Origin: Archivesica marissinica | Lineage: Eukaryota > Mollusca > Bivalvia > Venerida > Vesicomyidae | Direction: 5' to 3' | DNA length: 64,000 nt | NCBI GenBank assembly: GCA_014843695.1 | Contig: CM026400.1 | Coordinates: 12,590,067-12,654,066, forward strand | Shown: positions 11,701-22,100 of the stretch, piece by piece | Layout of the letters: the number at the start of each line of letters is the position of its first letter | How positions within the stretch are numbered: the first letter of the stretch is position 1 | Position numbers and translations under genes: made by a program | Notes under the pieces: generated by a model | Databases searched by the model: none | Told to the model about the DNA's origin: nothing | Seen by the model: only the letters and a program-made list of their open reading frames with translations

Positions 11701-13400
11701 CTGTCGTGTACATATGTGTATATCTGTCGTGTACATATGTATATCTGTCGTGTACATATGTGTATATCTGTCGTGTACATATGTGTATATCTGTCGTGTA
11801 CATATGTGTATATCTGTCGTGTACATACGTGTATATCTGTCGTGTACATATGTGTATATCTGTCGTGTATACATGTATATCTGTCGTGTACATATGTGTA
11901 TATCTGTCGTGTACATATGTGTATATCTGTCGTGTACATATGTGTATATCTGTCGTGTACATATGTGTATATCTGTCGTGTACATACATGTATATCTGTC
12001 GTGTACATATGTGTATATCTGTCGTGTACATACATGTATATCTGTCGTGTACATATGTGTATATCTGTCGTGTAGGTACATGTATATCTGTCGTGTACGT
12101 ACATGTATATCTGTCGTGTACATATGTGTATATCTGTCGTGTATATCTGTCGTGTACATATGTGTATATCTGTCGTGTACATATGTGTATATCTGTCGTG
12201 TACATATGTGTATATCTGTCGTGTACATATGTGTATATCTGTCATGTACATACATGTATATCTGTAATGTACATATGTGTATATCTGTCGTGTACATATG
12301 TGTATATCTGTCGTGTAGGTACATGTATATCTGTCGTGTACATATGTGTATATCTGTCGTGTAGGTACATGTATATCTGTCGTGTACGTACATGTATATC
12401 TGTCGTGTACGTACATGTATATCTGTCGTGTACATATGTGTATATCTGTCGTGTACATATGTGTATATCTGTCGTGTACATACATGTATATCTGTCATGT
12501 ACATATGTGTATATCTGTCGTGTACATACATGTATATCTGTCGTGTAGGTACATGTATATCTGTCGTGTACATACATGTATATCTGTCGTGTACGTACAT
12601 GTATATATATTGTGTATGTACATATATATATGTCGTGTACGTACATGTATATATGTCGTGTATGTACATGTATATATGTCGTGTATGTACATGTATATAT
12701 GTTGTGTACGTACATGTATATATGTCATGTACAACATGTATATCTGTCGTGTACATATGTGTATATCTGTCGTGTACATATGTGTATATCTGTCGTGTAC
12801 ATATGTGTATATCTGTCGTGTACATATGTGTATATCTGTCGTGTACATACATGTATATCTGTCGTGTACATATGTGTATATCTGTCGTGTACATACATGT
12901 ATATCTGTCGTGTACATATGTGTATATCTGTCGTGTACATATGTGTATATCTGTCGTGTAGGTACATGTATATCTGTCGTCTACGTACATGTATATCTGT
13001 CGTGTACATACATGTATATATGTCGTGTACATACATGTATATCTGTCGTCTACGTACATGTATATATGTCGTGTACATACATGTATATCTGTCGTCTACG
13101 TACATGTATATCTGTCGTGTACATACATGTATATCTGTCGTCTACGTACATGTATATATGTCGTGTACGTATATGTCGTGTATGTACATGTATATATGTC
13201 GTGTATGTACATGTATATATGTTGTGTACGTACATGTATATATGTCGTGTACGTATATGTCGTGTATGTACATGTATATATGTCGTGTATGTACATGTAT
13301 ATATGTTGTGTACGTACATGTATATATATCGTGTACAACATGTATATCTGTCGTGTACAACATGTATATCTGTCGTCTACGTACATGTATATCTGGCGTG
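8705..13400. repeat. Large minisatellite, 23-bp unit
   Basis: About 200 units of TGTATATCTGTCGTGTACAT plus ATG, with variants (GTACGTACATG, GTAGGTACATG, TATATATGTCG). Because 23 is not a multiple of three and the unit has no stop in any frame, all six frames stay open for hundreds of codons (a 23-codon period). These apparent proteins are artefacts. Internal segmental duplications are visible: rare variants at 8881 and 9071 recur 1582 bp later at 10463 and 10653, and the ACAACATG variant at 9971 recurs at 11665 and 12731. Confidence 0.98.
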
Positions 13401-13456
13401 TAAGTACACATACCAACTATGTTTCAGAGCTCAGGATCACATGTGAATACTAGTTA

Positions 13457-13607
13457 TATCCTGTTACTCGCCAGGAATACTAGTTATATCCTGTTACTCG
13501 CCAGGAATACTAGTTATATCCTGTTACTCGCCAGGAATACTAGTTATATCATGTTACTCGCCAGGAATACTAGTTATATCCTGTTACTCGCCAGGAATAC
13601 TAGTTCA
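13457..13607. repeat. Tandem repeat, 30-bp unit
   Basis: Five near-perfect copies of a unit containing AATACTAGTTATATCCTGTT and ACTCGCCAGG. The + frame reads NTSYILLLAR per unit. A TTTCAG acceptor-like motif lies just upstream (13422-13427), but the downstream frame runs into SINE sequence, so coding status is doubtful. Confidence 0.93.
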
Positions 13608-13623
13608 ATAATCAGATTAGACT

Positions 13624-13719
13624 CGGAAGTTCTCCAAATGTGTTCCGGGAATTCACGGAAGTTCTCCAAATGTGTTCCAGGAATTCACGGAAGTTCTCCA
13701 AATGTGTTCCAGGAATTCA
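13624..13719. repeat. Tandem repeat, 32-bp unit
   Basis: Three copies of a unit containing CGGAAGTTCTCCAAATGTGT then TCCAGGAATTCA. Confidence 0.9.
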
Positions 13720-13918
13720 TAATAGTTCAACAAATATATAAGTATGGCTACATTGTTTACAACAAAATGTGTGTAACATATTATTTAAAACGTTTTGAAG
13801 GCTTAATGAATTTCTGTACATCTGTAATTATTAGTTTGTTATCGTCCGCGTTCACGTGCGTATATTTAACAATATGCATTTGCTTTTATAAATATTTAGC
13901 TCCTGTGTGTGTGTGTTT

Positions 13919-14155
13919 TACGTTTATTTATCGTCGCTACCGGTTGCCCATATGAGCGACGCCTCCTGAAGAGATTAGTCATTTTAGATTTTGGAGGATA
14001 GTGCAATGATACAGACAGAGACCCATTCCAGAATCTCCTCTGGTTCTTTTACGTGCACGTGTAAAGCACCGACACGAGACCTCGGTTTAACGTCCCATCT
14101 GAAAGACTGTTAATTTTATTAGGGTCAGACGGGGGATCGAACCTAGCTCCTGGTT
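13919..14155 (-). mobile_element. SINE family 2 copy
   Basis: Shares with 37350-37600, 39655-39900 and 48890-49130 the ordered blocks TTATCGTCGCTACCGGTTGC, AAGAGATTAGTCATTTTAGA, GGAGGATAGTGCAATGATAC, CGGTTTAACGTCCCATCTGA and GGGTCAGACGGGGGATCGAAC. The last block is the reverse complement of a B-box-like motif. The tRNA-like head is degraded in this copy. Confidence 0.85.
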
Positions 14156-14308
14156 CCCATACATATATATACATCCCAAACTTGCCCCGCACAGCTGGTT
14201 CCGACACCTACTGGACACTGACAAACTAGCGCCACTCCTGCTAATAATGTTTTCAATTTTCATTCGGTGAAAATAAATATTCTCTATTTCATTTGGGAAG
14301 CATACACT

Positions 14309-14523
14309 TTGTTTGTTTGTTCGGGTTTTACGCCTTCACCAGCACCATGTTAGGCTATATCGCCGGCGGACAGTTTACCTAACAACACCTTTTCTGTGCA
14401 GGCTCCAGCGGTTAACCAGCACTTGGTACATCAACTGCCAACTTTTTCATATAAAGAAACACGGCCTGACCATCAGTGATGATAGGTTTCAGTGGTATAT
14501 CACTCGACCACGGAGTGGGACAG
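14309..14523 (-). mobile_element. SINE family 1 copy with deleted B box, merging into array
   Basis: Begins TTCGGGTTTTACGCCTTCAC and follows the family-1 consensus to ACACGGCCTGACCATCAGTG. Compared with complete copies it lacks the segment carrying the GGGGCTCGAACCC B-box complement, apparently by a deletion between short TGA repeats, and has lost a second piece before CACTCGACCACGGAG. From that point the sequence becomes the 30-bp array. This copy should not be transcribable by Pol III. Confidence 0.85.
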
Positions 14524-15462
14524 GAAGCACATTCGACCACGGAGTGGCACAGGGAGCACACTCGACCACGGAGTGGGACAGGGAGCACACTCGACTACGG
14601 AGTGGAACAGGAAGCACACTCGACCACGGAGTGGGACAGGAAGCACACTCGACCACGGAGTGGGACAGGTTGCACACTCGACCACGGAGTGGAACAGGAA
14701 GCACACTCGATCACGGATTGGGACAGGAAGCACACTCGACCACGGAGTGGGACAGGAAGCACACTCGACCACGGAGTGGGACAGGTTGCACACTCGACCA
14801 CGGAGTGGAACAGGAAGCACACTCGATCACGGATTGGGACAGGAAGCACACTCGACCACGGAGTGGACAGGAAGCACACTCGACCACGGAGTGGGACAGG
14901 AAGCACACTCGACCACGAGTGGGACAAGAAGCACACTCGACCACGGAGTGGGACAGGAAGCAAAGCATACTCGACCACGGAGTGGGACAGGAAGCACATT
15001 CGACCACGGAGTGGGACAGGAAGCACACTCGACCACGGAGTGGGACAGATTGCACACTCGACCACGGAGTGGGACAGGGAGCACACTCGACCACGGAGTG
15101 GGACAGGAAGCACACTCGATCACGGATTGGAACAGGAAGCACACTCGACCACGGAGTGGGACAGGTTGCACACTCGACCGCGGAGTGGGACAGGAAGCAC
15201 ACTCGATCACGGATTGGGACAGGAAGCACACTGGACCACGGAGTGGGACAGGTTGCACACTCGACCGCGGAGTTGGACAGGGAGCACACTCGATCACGGA
15301 GTGGGACAGGAAGTTCACTCGACCACGGAGTGGGACAGAAAGCACAATCGACCACGGAGTGGGACAGGAAGCACACTCGACCACGGAGTGGGACAGGAAG
15401 CACACTTGACTCGACCACGGAGTGGGACAGCAAGCACACTCGACCACGGAGTGGGACAGAGA
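14505..15462. repeat. Minisatellite, 30-bp unit seeded in a SINE head
   Basis: About 32 copies of ACTCGACCACGGAGTGGGAC plus AGGAAGCACA. The block ACTCGACCACGGAG is identical to the A-box region of SINE family 1 (reverse complement CTCCGTGGTCGAGT), and the array starts exactly where the adjacent SINE copy reaches that block. The unit is a multiple of three, so several frames stay open. Confidence 0.95.
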
Positions 15463-15497
15463 GCATAACCTATTAGTTCTTAACTAATCTACTAGCT

Positions 15498-16145
15498 TTA
15501 CACATAATGAACTTTGAACGCTCCTTCTATGATGACACGGCTATATGTGGGTGGTGCTTCCTCGAGGTCGTCGTAAGCTGGCGGTGGTTCGACATCTATA
15601 GTAAAGCTATCTATCGCTATTTGCGCTATATCTGAATTGCTTACTGGCGGTGGTTGATGAAAAACATTGACTGGCATAGCCGGAGCTGACGGTAACCTTA
15701 CATGACCGGAAACACCATGATTGTAGTCCATATTTGTTGAGAGGTGGTGCGCATGTGCGGGAATATGAGCATCCGCTAACGGCTGTCGTGGACGGTGTTG
15801 ATTCGTTCTTCTGCTGTCCCTGTGTATATGAGAATGAGGCCGCCGGTTAGCTTCGTATGAATAATGTGTGTTACTAAAGTCATATGTGTCTGTGTACAAT
15901 AAACACGAGCACCACGCGGAACACTGTACTATGGTCAGCAAGATGACGAGGACTAAGGTAGCTATGCCATACTTAAGATTAGCTTCGGCATAAGGTACAT
16001 CATATGGTGAGGGAATGTTTTTGAATTTGTCCTGAAACCCGATTGCATCTGTTGCCTGTACAATGGACCATATACCTGATATACCCATGCCGACACACAG
16101 CGCAATTCCTGTCACAGGAACGACAAATACCGCCATCTTCGTAGA
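15498..16145 (-). CDS. Last exon of PPxY membrane protein
   Basis: A splice acceptor (GTAATTTCAG on the minus strand) ends at 16146. The exon continues open for 215 codons to TAA at 15500-15498. It contains an in-frame ATG nine bases in (16136-16134, context GAAGATGG). Hydrophobic segments are at residues 2-25 and 57-82 counted from that ATG. There is a cysteine cluster (CSAWCSC) at the end of the second, and PPAY and PPTY lie within the last 30 residues. The varied composition and preserved length among arrays argue for a real gene. Confidence 0.75.
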   Translation of the reverse strand, partial: STKMAVFVVPVTGIALCVGMGISGIWSIVQATDAIGFQDKFKNIPSPYDVPYAEANLKYGIATLVLVILLTIVQCSAWCSCLLYTDTYDFSNTHYSYEANRRPHSHIHRDSRRTNQHRPRQPLADAHIPAHAHHLSTNMDYNHGVSGHVRLPSAPAMPVNVFHQPPPVSNSDIAQIAIDSFTIDVEPPPAYDDLEEAPPTYSRVIIEGAFKVHYV

Positions 16146-19100
16146 CTGAAATTACAGAACAGAACATTTCTTTTATTCACCCATGTAAAATATCATTACA
16201 ACATGGGGGTGAGACAACATTACATATATACAGTCTACATCCGAAATGTCGAATTCCGTCGGACCGAACACAATACTTCGACATAACCGAAGTTTGAGTT
16301 AACGAAATTCGATATAAACGTAGCCAGTTATATGCAAAATGATAGTGTCTGAAACGGGACTTTGATCCGACTTCGAGATAACCGGATAATTCGACATAGC
16401 CGACTTTGACATAGCAGATGTAGACTGTATCTAGATATTTTGTTCTGGTACAAGTACAACCTTAGTTACATGAAACAACTTACATGTGTACGTGTTTTGT
16501 CAAGAACACAGTATTGCTGTTGCATGTCTTGCAAGTGGGTGTTTAAGAAGTAAGGCGTGTGTCGTGAGGAAGTCGTGATAGCTCAGTGGATGTGCGTTCG
16601 CTTCAGGTGCGAACGGTCCGGAGTTCGAGCCCCGCTGGAGCCGTTACGAGTGTGCCCTTAGGCAAGGCATTTAAATTCCACGTTGCCTCTTCTCTCTCCC
16701 TCGTGGCGATGGATTACATCAGGAATGAGGTCTCGAGAGTGATTAATATAAGTTGAAAGAACTTGTTTCGCAATTGAGCTAAAATAAATTTGTATAAACT
16801 AAGGCGTGTGTGTGGGGGGGGGGGGTATTCTTTGGTATATTATAAGCTATGGGTAACAAGTGTTTGTATACAATAGTATAAGTACTATAGATTTGATTTG
16901 CAACTTTCGAGCAAACAATTGAAAATAAACAAAGCTGCAAAATAGTACAGGATATCGGGAATATACCTTTAAATAAGAACAGGTAGCTTGAGGCATGTGA
17001 AACACGCAATTCCCGTGCAAATAAAGTAGTTCACTGTTACGATTGAATAGTTATTCTGAATGGTAGTTATCTTTCAATCGCTGTGCGTTCTGTGTATAGA
17101 ATGTCCATTGTTGAAGGGCCCACGAACACATTATCAGCTCAGCTGTGATGGCTGAAGTATTTATGTTGGATTTGGATAAAAAAAATGTAAGTATTTATCA
17201 TATCGTATTGAAATGCAAATATAATGATATAAATGTTGAACAGCAAATATGAAGTCGGTACGGTACGTACACTGTTAAACAATCCCACAATACTTTACTG
17301 CGGGTTTTTGTCTCGTCGCTTTATAATAGTGGAAAGCGAGACTAAGCTGCCATCTTTCCAGCCTCGTCAATAATTACATGATATCTATATAACTTAAAGC
17401 GACATTACATCGCAAAAAGCCAATAAAATGTATGTTTTCACGTATAAATGCATTGCTACTACAAATTCTTCTAAATACATTCGAACATTAACATTGAATC
17501 AATAAACAGTGTGTTTGTTGCCTACAAACTTTCAAAAGTGAAAGTAGGATTTCATATTGCGGTCATCCACGCTCCTGAAATGATGTTTGTTTGTCATTGG
17601 TGCTATTGGGTGTACATTGTACATAGTTTTAATTGTATACATACGGAACGTTTTAGCTGTACAGCCTTGGGAGATGTGACCGGCTTGCCAAACCTACACA
17701 GGACAAAGTACATTCCAGTCATGGATTTCTGTCCTTGAACGGAAAGAAGCAGACACCCCAGCAGTAAGTCCTTGCTCTACAAGTGACCTTGAACTTGACA
17801 TTTGGCAATTCGTTTGGCACAATAAAATACATTTTTTATTTTGCTGCACCAGCTCTAGTCTATCGCTGGTGGTTAGACACCCTTGGGGTTGTGACATTGT
17901 TACAGGATTTGTACCGTAAAGGGTATTGTAAATGGGAATCGATCCCAAGATATTTCCCATACCTCTACGGTAACGTGCACGAGCATCACATTCCATATAG
18001 TCTGCATATCAAACACTCGTAAATTTTCGGTTTGTTAACAGGTAGCCCGTCTACTCCAGTTGAGGAGATATGAAAACGGGAAACCAGCTTATGATGTAGG
18101 ACTTTATAAAACGTAGTGTTACTCGTATTGAAAGGGCCAGTTATTTCATAAACGTACAGTGCTTGTTACTCGTATTGAAAGGGCCGGTTATTTCATAAAC
18201 GTACAGTGTTACTCGTATTGAAAGGGCCAGTTATTTCATAAACGTACAGTGCTACTCGTATTGAAAGGGCCAGTTATTTCATAAACGTACAGTGTTACTC
18301 GTATTGAAAGGGCCAGTTATTTCATAAACGTACAGTGTTACTCGTATTGAAAGGGCCAGTTATTTCATAAACGTACAGTGTTACTCGTATTGAAAGGGCC
18401 AGTTATTTCATAAACGTACAGTGTTACTCGTATTGAAAGGGCTGGTTATTTCATAAACGTACAGTGCTACTCGTATTGAAAGGGCCAGTTATTTCATAAA
18501 CGTACAGTGTTACTCGTATTGAAAGGGCCAGTTATTTCATAAACGTACAGTGTTACTCGTATTGAAAGGGCCAGTTATTTCATAAACGTACAGTGTTACT
18601 CGTATTGAAAGGGCTGGTTATTTCATAAACGTACAGTGCTACTCGTATTGAAAGGGCCAGTTATTTCATAAACGTACAGTGTTTGTTACTCGTATTGAAA
18701 GGGCCAGTTATTTCATAAACGTACAGTGTGTGTTACTCGTATTGAAAGGGACAGTTATTTCATAAACGTACAGTGCTACTCGTATTGAAAGGGCCGGTTA
18801 TTTCATAAACGTAACAGTGATACTCGTATTGAAAGGGCCAGTTATTTCATAAACGTACAGTGCTACTCGTATTGAAAGGGCCAGTTATTTCATAAACGTA
18901 CAGTGTTACTCGTATTGAACGGGCCAGTTATTTCATAAACGTACAGTGTTTGTTACTCGTATTGAAAGGGCCAGTTATTTCATAAACGTACAGTGTTTGT
19001 TACTCGTATTGAAAGGGACAGTTATTTCATAAACGTACAGTGCTACTCGTATTGAAAGGGCCGGTTATTTCATAAACGTAACAGTGATACTCGTATTGAA

Positions 19101-22100
19101 AGGGCCAGTTATTTCATAAACGTACAGTGCTACTCGTATTGAAAGGGCCAGTTATTTCATAAACGTACAGTGTTACTCGTATTGAACGGGCCAGTTATTT
19201 CATAAACGTACAGTGTTTGTTACTCGTATTGAAAGGGCCAGTTATTTCATAAACGTACAGTGTTTGTTACTCGTATTGAAAGGGACAGTTATTTCATAAA
19301 CGTACAGTGCTACTCGTATTGAAAGGGCCGGTTATTTCATAAACGTAACAGTGATACTCGTATTGAAAGGGCCAGTTATTTCATAAACGTACAGTGCTAC
19401 TCGTATTGAAAGGGCCAGTTATTTCATAAACGTACAGTGTTACTCGTATTGAAAGGGCCAGTTATTTCATAAACGTACAGTGTTACTCGTATTGAAAGGG
19501 CTGGTTATTTCATAAACGTACAGTGCTACTCGTATTGAAAGGGCCAGTTATTTCATAAACGTACAGTGTTTGTTACTCGTATTGAAAGGGCCAGTTATTT
19601 CATAAACGTACAGTGCTACTCGTATTGAAAGGGCCAGTTATTTCATAAACGTACAGTGTGTGTTACTCGTATTGAAAGGGCCAGTTATTTCATAAACGTA
19701 CAGTGTGTGTTACTCGTATTGAAAGGGCCAGTTATTTCATAAACGTACAGTGCTACTCGTATTGAAAGGGCCAGTTATTTCATAAACGTACAGTGCTACT
19801 CGTATTGAAAGGGCCAGTTATTTCATACGTACGAGACAACTCATAACTACAATAATACACATCAGTAATTGCCGAATCCTATCCTTGCAGTAATCAGTAA
19901 CAGTAGGCCAATTATCGTGTGGCGTCCGTGGTCCAGTGGTAGAGCGTCGGATTTGGAATCGAACGGTCCCGAGTTCGATACTCGGTAAGGCCACGTATGT
20001 AGTGTCATTGAGCAAGGCACCTCGCACACATTGCTTAGTACTGGTTAATCGCTTAGGTCGGCTAAGCCTGCCCAGGAAAACAGGCCTAAGTTCCCGAGAG
20101 GGGTTTGACATTAACGGAACATCACCGTATAGAGCTTAGAGCTCACCATATAAATAGCTTAGAGCTCACCTTATAGAGAGCTTAGATATCACCGTATAGA
20201 GAGAGCTTAGATCTCACCTTATATAGAGCTTATATCTCGCCGTATAGATAGCTTATATCTCACCGTATAGATAGCTTAGATCTCACCGTATAGAGAGCTT
20301 AGATCTCATCTTATAGAGAGCTTATATCTCGCCGTATAGAGAGCTTATATATCACCGTATAGAGAGCTTAGAGCTCACCGAATAGAGAGCTTATATCTCG
20401 CCGTATAGAGAGCTTAGATCTCACCGCATAGAGAGCTTAGATCTCACCGTATAGACAGCTTATATCTCGCCGTATAGAGAGCTTAGAGCTCATCTTATAG
20501 AGAGCTTATATCTCACCGTATAGAGAGCTTAGATCTCACCATATAGAGCTCATCGTATAGAGAGCTTAGAGCTCACCGTATAGAGAGCTTAGAGCTCACC
20601 GTATAGAGAGCTTATATATCGCCGTATAGAGCTTAGATCTCACCGCATAGAGAGCTTAGATCTCACCGTATAGACAGCTTATATCTCGCCGTATAGAGAG
20701 CTTAGAGCTCACCGTATAGAGCCCACCGTATATAGAGCTTAGAGCTCATCGCATAGAGAGCTAAGAGCTCATCGTATAGAGAGCTTAGAGCTCATCGTAT
20801 AGAGAGCTTAGATCTCACCGTATAGAGAGCTTATATCTCACCGTATAGAGAGCTTAGATCTCAATGTATAGAGCTTATATCTCAATGTATAGAGAGCTTA
20901 TATATCACCGTATAGAGCCCACCGTATAGAGAGCTTAGATCTCACCGTATATAGCTCACCGTATAGAGAGCTTAGAACTCACCGTATAGAGAGCTTAGAT
21001 CTCACCGTATAGAGAGCTTAGATCTCAATGCATAGAGCTTAGATCTCAATGTATAGAGAGCTTAGATCTCACCGTATAGAGCTCACCGTATAGAGAGCTT
21101 AGATCTCAATGTATAGAGCTCACCGTATAGAGAGCTTAGAGCTCACCGTATAGAGAGCTTAGAGCTCACCGTATAGATAGCTTAGATCTCACCGTATAGA
21201 GAGCTTAGAGCTCACCGTATAGAGAGCTTAGAGCTCACCGTATAAAGAGCTTAGAGCTCACCGTATAGAGAGCGTAGAGTTCACCGTATAGAGAGCTTAT
21301 AGCTCACCGTATAGAGAGCTTAGAGCTCACCGTATAGAGAGCTTAGAGCTCATCGTATAGCGAGCTTAGAGCTCACCGTATAGAGAGCTTAGAGCTCACC
21401 GTATAAAGAGCTTAGAGCTCACCGTATAGAGAGCGTAGAGCTCACCGTATAGAGAGCTTAGAGCTCACCGTATAGAGAGCTTAGATCTCACCGTATAGAG
21501 CCCACCATATAGAGAGCTTAGAGCTCACCGTATAGAGAGATTAGAGCTCATCGTATAGATAGCTTAGATCTCACCGTATAGAGAGCTTAGAGCTCACCGT
21601 ATAGAGAGCTTAGAGCTCACCGTATAGAGAGCTTAGAGCTCATCGTATAGAGAGCTTAGAGCTCACCGTATAGAGAGCTTAGAGCTCACCGTATAAAGAG
21701 CTTAGAGCTCACCGTATAGAGAGCGTAGAGCTCACCGTATAGAGAGCTTAGAGCTCACCGTATAGAGAGCTTAGATCTCACCGTATAGAGCCCACCATAT
21801 AGAGAGCTTAGATATCACCATATAGAGCTCATCGTATAGAGAGCTTAGAGCTCACCGTATAGAGAGCTTAGAGCTCACCGTATAGAGAGCTTAGATCTCA
21901 CCGTATAGAGAGCTTAGAGCTAACCGTATAGAGAGCTTAGAGCTCACCATATAGAGAGCTTAGATCTCACCATATAGAGCTCACCATATAGAGAGCTTAG
22001 AGCTCACCATATAGAGAGCTTAGATCTCACCATACAGGGCTCACCATATAGAGAGCTTAGATCTCACCGTATAGAGAGCTTAGAGACTTAGACATATGTG

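Noticed and set aside
8650..13453. Very long open reading frames (up to about 880 codons) on both strands
   Set aside because: They are the translation of a stop-free 23-bp repeat in every frame, with no splice signals, varied composition or true ends.
13419..13955. A 178-codon + strand frame with six NTSYILLLAR repeats
   Set aside because: A TTTCAG precedes it, but the frame continues through a second tandem repeat and ends inside a SINE tail; it is probably fortuitous.
14313..15476. Repeat protein of 330-390 residues in the 30-bp array
   Set aside because: Open in several frames because the unit is 30 bp; the origin is a SINE promoter, not a coding sequence.
17694..17996. A 100-codon minus-strand frame
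   Set aside because: No splice or start context, and it overlaps the better-supported + strand exon candidates.
19924..19992. Functional tRNA gene (anticodon-like TGG)
   Set aside because: The A and B boxes are good, but the acceptor stem does not pair and the sequence continues as a SINE body.
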